From Paracidovorax oryzae ATCC 19882 (GTDB taxonomy: Bacteria; Pseudomonadota; Gammaproteobacteria; Burkholderiales; Burkholderiaceae_C): 64,000 nucleotides of DNA. Position 1 is the first letter of the stretch, and each line of letters opens with the position of its first letter. Below, in pieces: positions 20,874-29,595 of this stretch. Made by a program: the position numbers and the translations under genes. The stretch spans positions 124,001 to 188,000 of the forward strand of contig NZ_JMKU01000009.1 of NCBI RefSeq assembly GCF_000687165.1, given 5' to 3'. The notes under the pieces were generated by a model. The model searched no databases. It saw only the letters and a list, made by a program, of their open reading frames with translations, and had not been told where the DNA came from.

Positions 20874-21686
20874 ATGCGGAATTTCGCGAAGGGCGCCGCG
20901 GCCCTGGCGGCGGTGCTGGCCCTGGCGGCCTGCGGCGAGAAGAAGACGGAACTGGGCGAGGGCGGTTCGGTGGTGAGCGGTTCGGCCGGCCCGCAGGGCG
21001 CGCGCAACGCAGCGCACGAACTGGTGCGTTGCGACGCACCGGTCGCCACGCTGGCGCTGGCCGAGAACCCGAACGGCTACGTGATGGGCTCTGCCTACCA
21101 GTTGCCGGCGTCGCCCGTGCCGCTGGTCAAGCTGCTGGCCCAGCAGAGCGGATGCTTCCGCGTGGTGGACCGCTCCGCCGGCCTGCGCGGAACGGTGCAG
21201 GAACAGGACCTGCGCGAGGCAGGCGTGCTGCGCAAGGACACCACGGTGCACAAGGGCCGGGGCTACGAGGCTCAGTACACGCTGACCCCGAGCGTCACTT
21301 TCAGCGAGCAGGACGCCGGGCGGGGCCTGGGCGGCATCCTCGCCATGATCCCCGGGCTGCGCGACATGGCCGGCCTCATCGGCCTCGCCGAACAGGTGAA
21401 GTTCAAGGAGGCCCAGACGGCCCTGCTGCTGTCGGACAACGAGACGACGGAGCAGGTGGCCGCCGCCACGGGGGCCGCCCGCACCACCGACCTGGGCGTG
21501 GGCGGCCTGGTGCTGGGCCGCCTGGGCGGAGGCGCCGGGGCCGGCTGGAGCAACACCAACGAGGGAAAGGTGATCGCCGCGGCATTCCTCGATGCGCACA
21601 ACCAGCTCGTGGCGCAGGTGCGCGCGCTGCAGGCGAAGGAGTTGCCGCCGGCGGTGCCCGTGCGCACGCGCCCGGTCGGCGGCTGA
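20874..21686 (+). CDS. CsgG/HfaB-like lipoprotein
   Basis: A 270-residue lipoprotein. The signal peptide MRNFAKGAAALAAVLALAAC ends in a lipobox with the lipidated Cys at residue 20. The mature part resembles the CsgG/HfaB family: LVKLLAQQSGCFRVVDRSAG, a Gly-rich segment, and a C-terminal helix GKVIAAAFLDAHNQLVAQVRAL. Such proteins sit in the periplasm or outer membrane and may help secrete or assemble surface material. Assignment is from overall pattern and is tentative. It lies directly after the aspS terminator and 8 nt before nudB. Confidence 0.7.
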   Translation: MRNFAKGAAALAAVLALAACGEKKTELGEGGSVVSGSAGPQGARNAAHELVRCDAPVATLALAENPNGYVMGSAYQLPASPVPLVKLLAQQSGCFRVVDRSAGLRGTVQEQDLREAGVLRKDTTVHKGRGYEAQYTLTPSVTFSEQDAGRGLGGILAMIPGLRDMAGLIGLAEQVKFKEAQTALLLSDNETTEQVAAATGAARTTDLGVGGLVLGRLGGGAGAGWSNTNEGKVIAAAFLDAHNQLVAQVRALQAKELPPAVPVRTRPVGG

Positions 21687-21694
21687 GGCGGTCG

Positions 21695-22186
21695 ATGGAG
21701 GTGCCGCCCGCCACCTTCAAGCTGCCCGAGTCGGTGCTGGTGGTGATCCATACGCCCGCGCTCGAGGTGCTGATGATCCGCCGCGCGGGCGGTGGCGAGC
21801 CGCACTGGCAGTCCGTCACGGGCAGCAAGGACTGGCCGGAGGAGGCATTCGAGGCTGCGGCGGTCCGGGAGGTGTTCGAGGAGACCGGCATCGATGCACG
21901 CGCGCCGGGGCATGTGCTGACCGACTGGTTCCTGGAAAACGAGTACGACATCTGGCCCCAGTGGCTGCACCGCTATGCACCGGGCGTGGTGCGCAACCGC
22001 GAGCGGCTGTTCGGGCTGTGCGTGCCCGCGGGCACGCCGGTGGTGCTGAGCCCGCGGGAGCACGATGCCTGGCAGTGGCTGCCCTGGCGCCAGGCCGCGC
22101 TGGCCTGCTTCTCACCATCGAATGCCGAGGCCTGCCTGTGGCTGCCCCGGTTCGCGGAGTGCGCCGCTGCGGGCAGCGCGGGGTGA
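21695..22186 (+). CDS. nudB: Dihydroneopterin triphosphate diphosphatase (Nudix)
   Basis: A 163-residue Nudix hydrolase (E. coli NudB 150). The Nudix box runs from GSKDWPEEAFEAAAVRE through VFEETGI at about residues 43-66, with all metal-binding Glu residues. The N-terminal PESVLVVIHT and the WPQWLHRYAPGV segment are NudB-like. It removes pyrophosphate from dihydroneopterin triphosphate, the second step of folate synthesis after FolE (encoded at 26265). aspS-nudB linkage also occurs in E. coli. Confidence 0.88.
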   Translation: MEVPPATFKLPESVLVVIHTPALEVLMIRRAGGGEPHWQSVTGSKDWPEEAFEAAAVREVFEETGIDARAPGHVLTDWFLENEYDIWPQWLHRYAPGVVRNRERLFGLCVPAGTPVVLSPREHDAWQWLPWRQAALACFSPSNAEACLWLPRFAECAAAGSAG

Positions 22187-22196
22187 GCGCGCGGCC

Positions 22197-23939
22197 TCAG
22201 ACCGGGCGCAGGCGCAGCATGTCGGCGGCATCCTCGTCCGCGCCGGCCTCCCGTGCCGGCGGGGCCGTTTCGCCCCTGGCCGCTGCGGGGGCAGGGGCCC
22301 GGCCGCCGCGCAGCACCAGTTCCCCGGGCTTGCGCTCCGTTCCCTGGCCCAGCATGGCCCGGGCCGGGGCATGGCCGCAGCGTGCGCGCAGTGCGTCGAT
22401 GCGCTCCTGGCGATCGGAGGTCACGGCAGCTTCCAGCCGGGCGGAGTAGCGCGTAAGCACCTGCTGCGCCAGGTCCAGCAGCTTGGTGTTCAGCGTGGCT
22501 TCCGCATGCACGAGTAGCTGGTCCACCGCACCCGCGGGATCGCCGCCCAGGCTGCGGGCGATGGCTTCCTCTGCGGCCCGGTTCACCCGGGGCAGGCAGG
22601 CCCGCAGGGCTTCCGCATATTCCGGGCAGAGGCTGCCGGCGCGTGCCAGCAGCTCGCACAGGCTGCGCGTGTTGGAGTAGCGCATGCCCAGCGATTCGAT
22701 CCATCCGGGCGCGTCCGGCAGGTCGATGGAGGTGCGGGTCAGCACGGCCAGCAGCCCCACCAGGTTGCATGCGGCCTCGAAATCGAAATCGGGGGCCGCG
22801 GCCTCCGCCGCCATCGCGCGCACGCCGGCCACCGCCTGCGCGAACTGACGCTGCAGGATCAGTTGCAGGGCGCGGACCACGTTCTCGAAGCGCAGCAGGC
22901 GCTGGCTGGCCGGATGCCGCTCGCGGATGCGGGCGAAATCCGCCATGCAGCGCTCCAGTCCCTTGCGGTCGGTCGTGTCGAAGTAATTGAACGCGAGCAG
23001 CACCACCGACTGGTAGTCGAAGAGCTTGGAGTCCAGGCCGAGCACCGCGGCGCGGGAGAGCATCTTCGTGGCGGTATCGTGGTCGCCGAGGTAATAGGCC
23101 ATCATGCCCAGCTTCTGCAGCCGCACGACGGAATCGGGCGTGAGCTGCGCCGCGGTGCGGTAGGTGCCGAGCGCTTCCTCGAACTGGCCCATCTCGACCT
23201 GTGCGCGCCCGAGCACATCGTAGGCGTCGGCGAACGACGCGTCGTCGCTGATGATGCCCTGCAGCGTGTTGACCGCGCGCGGCGCCTGGCCGGCCTCGAT
23301 CTGCGAGCGTGCCACGCCCAGCTTGGCCCAGGGCAGGGCGCGTGCGTCGATCACGGCCTCGAACAGCGTGCGGGCTTCGTCGTGCCGGCCCAGCCGCAGC
23401 AGCAGTTCGCTGCCGATGCGCGCCGCATAGAGCCAGTAGGGCTGGCGTGTCTCGAAGCGCTGCACGCAGAGCTTTGCCGCGCCTTCGAAGTCTTCTTCGC
23501 CGATCGCGTCGAAGATGGGCCTGAGGTGGTTCTTGCGCAGTCGCGCCAGCGACAGCCGTTCGAACAACGCACTGGGCGTGAACGGCTTGAGCAGGTAGCC
23601 GTCGAGGGCGGATTCGGCCGCTTCGGCCACCGCTGCGTACGACGCCTCGGCCGTCACCATGAAGAAGACCGTGGAAAAAGGCAGCATCTGCGCGCGGCGC
23701 AGGTCGTCGAGCAGCGTCTGCCCCGACTGCCCCGCCTCCGCGAAGTATTGCTCGCACAGCACGTAGTCGAATATGTTGTGCTCCAGGCGCGCACGCGCGT
23801 CCTGCACCCTGCTGCACTGCACCACGCGCGCAATGCCGTATTCCCGCAGCTGCGCCACGAGGATGCTGCGCGACGTGGCATTGCCATCGATGACCAGGGC
23901 CTGCGATTCGGCGAGGTGGGCGGCTTTGGCGCTGGACAT
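22197..23939 (-). CDS. Receiver-like domain protein with TPR repeats
   Basis: A 580-residue cytosolic protein. Residues 12-135 have a response-regulator receiver fold, but the key acids are altered: the N-terminal acid pair is Asp18-Gly19, and the phosphoacceptor position (VLCEQYF) is Glu63. The signalling Thr96 and Lys118 (LLKPFTP) are kept. Residues 140-400 contain TPR-like helical repeats for protein-protein contacts. It is probably a pseudo-receiver working independently of classical Asp phosphorylation. No partner kinase is adjacent. It is divergent from the endonuclease/phosphatase gene (119-nt gap). Confidence 0.85.
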   Translation of the reverse strand: MSSAKAAHLAESQALVIDGNATSRSILVAQLREYGIARVVQCSRVQDARARLEHNIFDYVLCEQYFAEAGQSGQTLLDDLRRAQMLPFSTVFFMVTAEASYAAVAEAAESALDGYLLKPFTPSALFERLSLARLRKNHLRPIFDAIGEEDFEGAAKLCVQRFETRQPYWLYAARIGSELLLRLGRHDEARTLFEAVIDARALPWAKLGVARSQIEAGQAPRAVNTLQGIISDDASFADAYDVLGRAQVEMGQFEEALGTYRTAAQLTPDSVVRLQKLGMMAYYLGDHDTATKMLSRAAVLGLDSKLFDYQSVVLLAFNYFDTTDRKGLERCMADFARIRERHPASQRLLRFENVVRALQLILQRQFAQAVAGVRAMAAEAAAPDFDFEAACNLVGLLAVLTRTSIDLPDAPGWIESLGMRYSNTRSLCELLARAGSLCPEYAEALRACLPRVNRAAEEAIARSLGGDPAGAVDQLLVHAEATLNTKLLDLAQQVLTRYSARLEAAVTSDRQERIDALRARCGHAPARAMLGQGTERKPGELVLRGGRAPAPAAARGETAPPAREAGADEDAADMLRLRPV

Positions 23940-24058
23940 GGAAGGCCGCGGCGCGGCGTGGGAGGGGTGGGAGAAGCGAAACACCAGTGTAGAGCCTCGC
24001 GGCCGGGAGCGGGAGAGGGAAAGTGCGGGACCCCGGGCGGCTGCGCCACAATCGCGCC

Positions 24059-24817
24059 ATGGAACCATGGGACGTCTCCGACGGCGCCGGCATCCTCCGG
24101 ATCGCCACCTACAACATCCACAAGGGCGTGCAGGGCCTGGGACCCGCCCGCAGGCTCGAGATCCACAACCTCGGCCACGCGGTCGAACAGCTGGACGCCG
24201 ACATCGTCTGCCTGCAGGAGGTGCGCAAGGTGCACCGGCGCGGTGCGCAGCATTTCCCGCGCTGGCCCGAGCTGCCCCAGGCCGAATTCCTCGCTCCGGA
24301 GGGCTACGAGGCCGTTTACCGCACCAATGCGTTCACGCGCCACGGCGAGCACGGCAACGCGCTGCTCACGCGCTGGCCGGTGATCGGCCACCAGCACGAG
24401 GACATGTCGGACCATCGTTTCGAGCAGCGGGGGCTGCTGCATGTGGAGGTCGAGGTGCAGGGCCGCCGCGTGCACGCCATCGTCGTCCACCTGGGCCTCA
24501 TTCCGGGCAGCCGGGTGCGGCAGGTGGCGCAGTTGCAGCGTTTCGTGGCGCGGGAGGTGCCGGACGGCGCGCCGCTGGTCGTGGCGGGCGATTTCAACGA
24601 CTGGGGCCAGCAGGTCAAGCACGCGCTGGCGGCTTTCGGCCTGCGCGAATACGAAGGAGTGCCGCGCGCGCTGACCTATCCCGCGCGCCTGCCGCTGGTG
24701 CAACTGGACCATGTGTACGTGCGCGGCATGGAGCCCATGGGCCTGCACGTGCCGCGCGGGCGCATCTGGTGGCGCATGTCCGACCACCTGCCGCTGATCG
24801 CGGAATTCCGGCTGTGA
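24059..24817 (+). CDS. Endonuclease/exonuclease/phosphatase family protein (YbhP-like)
   Basis: A 252-residue EEP-fold phosphoesterase. The metal and catalytic motifs are ATYNIHKG near the N-terminus, CLQEVRKVH (Glu), VAGDFNDWG and the terminal SDHLPLIAEF (Asp-His). It has no signal peptide. It is paired with ClsB through a 4-nt GTGA overlap, matching the ybhP-clsB pair of E. coli. This suggests a shared role in phospholipid or envelope metabolism, but its substrate is unknown. Confidence 0.9.
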   Translation: MEPWDVSDGAGILRIATYNIHKGVQGLGPARRLEIHNLGHAVEQLDADIVCLQEVRKVHRRGAQHFPRWPELPQAEFLAPEGYEAVYRTNAFTRHGEHGNALLTRWPVIGHQHEDMSDHRFEQRGLLHVEVEVQGRRVHAIVVHLGLIPGSRVRQVAQLQRFVAREVPDGAPLVVAGDFNDWGQQVKHALAAFGLREYEGVPRALTYPARLPLVQLDHVYVRGMEPMGLHVPRGRIWWRMSDHLPLIAEFRL

Positions 24818-26142
24818 CGCCGCCGGCACCGCGTTCCGCCGCGCCGGCGGCCGCCCCCGCGCCGCGGCGGGGCGTGCCGCGCTTCACCCTGCGCCGGCGC
24901 CGCGCGGCACCGGCGGCCTTGTCCGGCGGGCACCGCGTGGCGCTGCTGCAGGGCTCGGCGGAGCTGTTCTCCGCGCTGGTGGCCGACATGGATGCGGCGC
25001 TCTCGGACATCCAGTTCGAGACCTATATCTTCGACTGCACCGGCTCCGGGGCCGACATCGCGGAGGCGCTGATCCGCGCAGCCCGCCGGGGCGTGCGCGT
25101 GCATCTCGTGGTGGACGGGGTGGGCACCGGCCGCCTGTGCTCGCCCTGGCCCGAGCGCTTCGAGGAGGCCGGCGTGCGCATGCAGGTGTACTCGCCGCTG
25201 GGCCCGCTGGGCCTGCTGCTGCCCAGGCGCTGGCGGCGGCTGCACCGCAAGCTGTGCGTGGTGGATGGCTGCGTGCTGTACTGCGGCGGCATCAACGTGC
25301 TGGACGACCTGCACGACCCCAACCATGGCGCGCTGGAGTCGCCGCGGTTCGATTTCGCCGTGCGGGTGGAAGGCCGCCTCGTGGAGGAGGCCGGCGAGGC
25401 CATGGAGCAGGTCTGGTGGCGCCTGCAGGCCACGCGCGACGCGCGGCAGCGCCGGCTGGCCGAGCTGATGCGCGATCTGCGCGCCGCCGCGCAGGCGCGC
25501 CAGGCGGAGCGCCTGGCCCGGGAGGCCGCACCCGGCGGGGCCGCGGCGGCGCACGGGCTGCGCGCCGGGCTGCTGCTGCGCGACAACCTGCGCAACCGCA
25601 GCCGCATCGAGCGTGCCTACCGCCGCGCCATCGGCAACGCCCGCCACGAAGTCATCATCGCCAACGCCTACTTCCTGCCGGGGCGCAAGCTGCGGCACGC
25701 GCTGGTGCTGGCCGCGCGCCGCGGCGTGCGCGTGCGGCTGCTCCTGCAGGGGCGCTACGAATATTTCATGCAGTACCACGCCGCCCGCCCGGTCTATGGC
25801 GCGCTGCTGGCGGCCGGTGTGGAGATCCACGAGTACGCGCCGAGCTTCCTGCACGCCAAGGTGGCGGTGATCGACGCGCAGGGCGAGCACCCCTGGGCGA
25901 CCGTCGGTTCGTCCAACCTCGATCCGCTGTCCATGCTGCTGGCGCGCGAGGCGAACGTGGTGGTGGAGGACGCGGGATTCGCGCGGGCGCTGCGGGCGCG
26001 GCTGGTGGACGCCATGGAGCACGCCGGCCGGCAGCTGGACCCGCAGGCCTACGGGGCGCGCCCCTGGGGCCAGCGGCTGCGCGACCGGGTGGCGTTCGCG
26101 CTCATGCGCCTGGCCCTGTGGGTGACCGGCAGCCGGTACTGA
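24814..26142 (+). CDS. clsB: Cardiolipin synthase B-like phospholipase D family protein
   Basis: A 442-residue membrane-associated enzyme (E. coli ClsB 413). Two HKD motifs are visible, HRKLCVVD near residue 144 and HAKVAVID near 347, the second followed by GSSNLDPLS. An Arg/Pro-rich N-terminus of about 30 residues may aid membrane contact. It should transfer phosphatidyl groups to make cardiolipin, by the ClsB route using phosphatidylethanolamine plus phosphatidylglycerol. The start is GTG at 24814, overlapping the upstream stop; this is inferred from coupling, since no ATG is near. Confidence 0.88.
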   Translation: MTPPAPRSAAPAAAPAPRRGVPRFTLRRRRAAPAALSGGHRVALLQGSAELFSALVADMDAALSDIQFETYIFDCTGSGADIAEALIRAARRGVRVHLVVDGVGTGRLCSPWPERFEEAGVRMQVYSPLGPLGLLLPRRWRRLHRKLCVVDGCVLYCGGINVLDDLHDPNHGALESPRFDFAVRVEGRLVEEAGEAMEQVWWRLQATRDARQRRLAELMRDLRAAAQARQAERLAREAAPGGAAAAHGLRAGLLLRDNLRNRSRIERAYRRAIGNARHEVIIANAYFLPGRKLRHALVLAARRGVRVRLLLQGRYEYFMQYHAARPVYGALLAAGVEIHEYAPSFLHAKVAVIDAQGEHPWATVGSSNLDPLSMLLAREANVVVEDAGFARALRARLVDAMEHAGRQLDPQAYGARPWGQRLRDRVAFALMRLALWVTGSRY

Positions 26143-26164
26143 GGCCGCCTTCCCTTATCGTTCG

Positions 26165-26192
26165 TTGCTATTGATTTGGTAGCTTGGTGTGG
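26165..26192. repeat. Possible degenerate Comamonadaceae intergenic repeat
   Basis: GCTATTGATTTGGTAGC is an imperfect inverted repeat (GCTA/TAGC ends) in the clsB-folE gap. It resembles the GCTATnnnnTnATAGC-type short repeat scattered in Comamonadaceae genomes, and a related element occurs near 12105. The family assignment is from memory. Confidence 0.3.
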
Positions 26193-26264
26193 CCGTCCAG
26201 CGCTGCCGGAGGTGGTGAAACCCTTGTCGAGCCGGGATGGCGCATCGCTGGTACCATCGCTTGC

Positions 26265-26990
26265 ATGTTCACACACCTCGCCGACGATCCGAACAGCGCG
26301 CCCCCGCCCGAAGGCGCCCCTGTCTCGGCCAAGATCCGTGAGCGCCTGCTCGCGGCCCGCAAGCGGTTCCATGCCAATGACAACATCGCCGACTTCCTGG
26401 AGCCCGGCGAACTCGAGCAGTTGCTCGACGAGGTCGAGGCCAAGATGCAGGGCGTGCTCGACAGCATGGTCATCGACACGGCTGGCGACCACAACACCCA
26501 GGACACGGCCCGCCGCGTGGCGAAGATGTACCTGGGCGAGGTGTTCCGCGGCCGTTACGTCAAGCAGCCCGCGATCACCGAGTTCCCCAATGCAGAGCAC
26601 CTGAACGAACTCATGATCGTGGGGCCGATCACCGTGCGCAGCGCCTGTAGCCACCATTTCTGCCCCGTGATCGGCAAGCTGTGGATCGGCGTGCTTCCGA
26701 ACGAGCACACCAACGTCATCGGCCTGTCGAAGTACGCGCGCCTGGTGGACTGGGTCATGGGCCGCCCGCAGATCCAGGAGGAGGCCGTGGTGCAGTTGGC
26801 CGACCTCATCATGGAAAAGACCCAGCCCGACGGCCTCGCGATCGTGATGGAGGCCAGCCACTTCTGCATGTCCTGGCGGGGCGTGCGCGAGATGGACAGC
26901 AAAATGCTGAACTCGGTGATGCGCGGCGTCTTCCTGAAAGATGCCGCGCTGCGCCGGGAATTCCTCTCGCTCATCCCCGGAAGGACCTGA
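26265..26990 (+). CDS. folE: GTP cyclohydrolase I FolE
   Basis: A 241-residue cytosolic enzyme of folate synthesis that converts GTP to dihydroneopterin triphosphate. The conserved core has DTARRVAKMYLGEVF, VRSACSHHFCP (zinc Cys and His), GLSKYARLVDWVMGRPQIQE and FCMSWRGVRE (third zinc ligand Cys). The N-terminal 60 residues are longer than the E. coli enzyme (222 residues). ATG at 26265 was chosen because the upstream extension is non-conserved. It lies 1 nt before a BLUF photoreceptor gene; nudB, the next pathway step, is 4 kb upstream. Confidence 0.95.
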   Translation: MFTHLADDPNSAPPPEGAPVSAKIRERLLAARKRFHANDNIADFLEPGELEQLLDEVEAKMQGVLDSMVIDTAGDHNTQDTARRVAKMYLGEVFRGRYVKQPAITEFPNAEHLNELMIVGPITVRSACSHHFCPVIGKLWIGVLPNEHTNVIGLSKYARLVDWVMGRPQIQEEAVVQLADLIMEKTQPDGLAIVMEASHFCMSWRGVREMDSKMLNSVMRGVFLKDAALRREFLSLIPGRT

Positions 26991-26991
26991 C

Positions 26992-27414
26992 ATGCTCGTA
27001 CGCCTGCTCTATGCGAGCCGCGCGGTGGACACCTCCAGCGCGGCCATCGAAGACATCCTGGCACAGTCGCGCCAGCACAACCCGGGCAGCGGCATCACCG
27101 GGGTGCTGTGCTATGGCGGCGGCGTGTTCCTGCAGGCCATCGAGGGCGGCCGCTCCGCCGTGAACGAACTCTACGGCCACATCCTGCGCGACCCCCGCCA
27201 CAAGGACGTCGAGCTCCTGCACTTCGAGGAGATCGAGGAGCGCCGCTTCGGCGGCTGGACCATGGGCCAGGTGAACCTCGGCCGCATCAACCATTCGATC
27301 CTGCTGAAGTATTCCGAGAAGCCGGAACTGGATCCGTACCTGGTGTCCGGCCGGGTCTCCCTGGCGTTGCTGGAAGAACTCATGGCCACGGCGTCGGTCA
27401 TCGGCCGCGCCTGA
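26992..27414 (+). CDS. BLUF domain blue-light photoreceptor
   Basis: A 140-residue stand-alone BLUF protein that binds FAD. The photocycle residues are all present: Tyr7 (LLYAS), Asn30 (QHNPGSGITG), Gln48 (FLQAIEGG) and the Trp89/Met91 region (GWTMGQV). The C-terminus is a short helical cap with no output enzyme, so it must signal by binding a partner. It follows folE by 1 nt and is presumably co-transcribed. A functional link between light sensing and folate synthesis, or an EAL/GGDEF partner elsewhere, is not resolved. Confidence 0.93.
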   Translation: MLVRLLYASRAVDTSSAAIEDILAQSRQHNPGSGITGVLCYGGGVFLQAIEGGRSAVNELYGHILRDPRHKDVELLHFEEIEERRFGGWTMGQVNLGRINHSILLKYSEKPELDPYLVSGRVSLALLEELMATASVIGRA

Positions 27415-27489
27415 CGCGGCGCGCCTGCAGCCTCCCGGGCTGCCGGGCGCTCTCCCATCCGCTACCGCCCTGCCGCTGCAGGGCCCCGC

Positions 27490-28371
27490 ATGCCCCTTTC
27501 CGCCTTCGCACTCATCCTGCTGGCCGGCCTCATCCACGCAGGCTGGAACATCGTCGCCAAGAAGGCGGGGGGCGATGCGCGCTTCGCCTTTTTCACCTCG
27601 GTCGTGATGATGGTCGCCTGGGCCCCGGCCGGCATCTGGCTGGGCCGGGAGGCCGTGCCGCTCTGGGGCGCGGTGGAGTGGGGTTTCGTGGCCGCCAGCG
27701 GACTGCTGCATGTCGCCTACTACGTGATCCTGCTGCGCGGCTACCGCCAGGCGGACCTCACGGTGGTGTATCCCGTGGCGCGGGGCTCCGGGCCGCTGCT
27801 CTCTTCCTTCGTGGCCATCGCCTTCCTGGGCGAGCACATCAGCGCGCTGGGCCTGGCCGGCATCGCAGGCGTGGTGGGCGGGGTGTTCCTCATCGCCGGC
27901 GGACCGGCCCTGCTGCGGGCATCGCACGACCCCGCCGCGCGTGCCCGCGTGCACAAGGGCATCGCCTACGGGCTGCTCACGGGCGCCTTCATCGCGAGCT
28001 ACACCGTGGTGGATGGCTACGCCGTGAAAGTGCTGCTGATGTCGCCCATCCTCGTGGACTACATGGGCAACTTCGTGCGGGTGGCGCTGCTGGCTCCGGT
28101 CGTGCTGCGCGACGTGCCCACGGCGCGGCGGCTCTGGCGTGCCCAGTGGCGCTTCGCCGTCGCCGTGGCGGTGGTGAGCCCGGTGGCCTACGTGCTGGTG
28201 CTCTATGCGATGCAGGAGGCGCCCATGTCGCATGTCGCGCCGGCCCGGGAGGTGTCGATGCTGTTCGCGGCCCTCATCGGCGGCCACCTGCTCGGCGAAG
28301 GCGACCGCGCGGCCCGCCTGGCGGGCGCCGTGCTCATCGCGGCCGGCGTGGCGGCGCTGGCACTGGGGTGA
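27490..28371 (+). CDS. EamA/DMT family transporter
   Basis: A 293-residue inner-membrane protein with ten predicted helices arranged as two EamA repeats. The first begins LILLAGLIHAGWNIVAKKAG; PVARGSGPLLSSFVAIAFLGE is the usual end-of-repeat signature; the second repeat holds GIAYGLLTGAFIASYTVVDG. Members export or exchange small metabolites. The substrate is unknown. It is 3 nt upstream of the DUF429 gene and probably co-transcribed with it. Confidence 0.9.
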   Translation: MPLSAFALILLAGLIHAGWNIVAKKAGGDARFAFFTSVVMMVAWAPAGIWLGREAVPLWGAVEWGFVAASGLLHVAYYVILLRGYRQADLTVVYPVARGSGPLLSSFVAIAFLGEHISALGLAGIAGVVGGVFLIAGGPALLRASHDPAARARVHKGIAYGLLTGAFIASYTVVDGYAVKVLLMSPILVDYMGNFVRVALLAPVVLRDVPTARRLWRAQWRFAVAVAVVSPVAYVLVLYAMQEAPMSHVAPAREVSMLFAALIGGHLLGEGDRAARLAGAVLIAAGVAALALG

Positions 28372-28374
28372 TGG

Positions 28375-29247
28375 ATGGCGGCGCCGGCACTCCCTCCTGC
28401 CCCCGGTCCCGGACCGCTGCTGCTCGGCTGTGACTTCTCCAGCAGCCCGGGCCGGCGCAAGCCCATCGTGCTCGCGCTCGGCCGCGAACGCGGGGGCCGC
28501 GTGGCGCTGTCGGGGCTGGAGCGGTTCGAGACGCTGGAGTCCTTCGGCCGCTGGCTGGCAGCTCCCGGTGCCTGGGTGGGCGGCTTCGACCTGCCGTTCG
28601 GCCTGCCGCGCGGGCTGCTGGAGGCCCTGGGCTGGCCCACGGACTGGGCCGGCAGCATGGCCTACTACCGCAGCCTCACCCGCCCGCAGATCCGCGAGAC
28701 GTTCGCGGCCTTCTGCGCTGCCCGTCCCGTGGGCGCGAAATTCGCCCACCGGGCCACCGACGGGCCGGCCGGCTCCAGCACCTCGATGAAATGGGTGAAC
28801 CCGCCCGTGGCCTACATGCTGCACGCGGGGCTGCCGCTGCTGATCGATGCCGGTGTCCACCTGCCCGGGCTGCAGGCGGGCGATCCGGCGCGCGTGGCGC
28901 TGGAGGCCTATCCCGGCCTGCTGGCGCGCGAGATCCTCGGCAGGCGCAGCTACAAGAGCGACGAGGCAGCGAAGCAGACCACCGAGCGCTTCATCGCCCG
29001 CAAGGACCTGATCGCTGGCCTGGAGTCCGGCGCCACCCGCCTCGGCCTGCGGCTGGCGCTCACGCATGCGCAGCGGGACACGCTGGCCGGCGACGCGAGC
29101 GGCGACAGCCTGGATGCCGTGCTGTGCCTCGTGCAGGCCGCCTGGGCGGCGCAGCGCCATGCCCAGGGCGACCCGCGCTATGGGCTGCCTGCCGGCATGG
29201 ATCCCCTGGAAGGCTGGATCGTGACCGCGCCGTTTCCCGGTCGCTGA
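28375..29247 (+). CDS. DUF429 family protein
   Basis: A 290-residue cytosolic protein. It has the RNase H-like DUF429 pattern: LLGCDFSSSPGRRKP at the start, GGFDLPFGLPRG near 63, EAYPGLLARE near 182, and a C-terminal GDASGDSLDAVLCLVQAAWAA that carries the last acidic residues. A nuclease-like fold is likely, but no activity is established. It is coupled to the upstream EamA gene. Confidence 0.85.
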   Translation: MAAPALPPAPGPGPLLLGCDFSSSPGRRKPIVLALGRERGGRVALSGLERFETLESFGRWLAAPGAWVGGFDLPFGLPRGLLEALGWPTDWAGSMAYYRSLTRPQIRETFAAFCAARPVGAKFAHRATDGPAGSSTSMKWVNPPVAYMLHAGLPLLIDAGVHLPGLQAGDPARVALEAYPGLLAREILGRRSYKSDEAAKQTTERFIARKDLIAGLESGATRLGLRLALTHAQRDTLAGDASGDSLDAVLCLVQAAWAAQRHAQGDPRYGLPAGMDPLEGWIVTAPFPGR

Positions 29248-29344
29248 AGGCCCACGGCAAATCCCTGCTTTGCGCCGGCTTCACACGGGGGCCGCACAAT
29301 GCGGCCAGCATCGCCGAGGACATCGGCGGCGAAAGGAGTCCTGC

Positions 29345-29590
29345 ATGCTCGACAAGGCCGCGGCAAGAACGTCGGCGTGGCACCGCGCCGCCTGCGCCGC
29401 ACTGGCAGCACTGTGCTGCATGGCCGCGCACGCCGGTCCGGCCGCCTGGTACTACTGGCGCAGCAAGGTGGATGGCCTGCGGGTCTGCGCGCAGGTGTCC
29501 CCCGGCCCGGGCTGGGAGCGCGACAGCGAACCCTATGAAGGCCCGGGATGCACGGCGCCGCGCAAGGTGTTCGTGATCCCGATGCGTTGA
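29345..29590 (+). CDS. Small secreted protein of unknown function
   Basis: An 81-residue protein with a Sec signal peptide (about 1-30, ending MAAHA). The mature part of about 51 residues has two Cys that could form a disulfide (VCAQV and PGCTAP) and ends FVIPMR. GAAAGGAG at 29331-29338 is a good ribosome-binding site. It is convergent with the effector-like gene that follows (5-nt gap). No family recognised. Confidence 0.65.
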   Translation: MLDKAAARTSAWHRAACAALAALCCMAAHAGPAAWYYWRSKVDGLRVCAQVSPGPGWERDSEPYEGPGCTAPRKVFVIPMR

Positions 29591-29595
29591 CCCCG

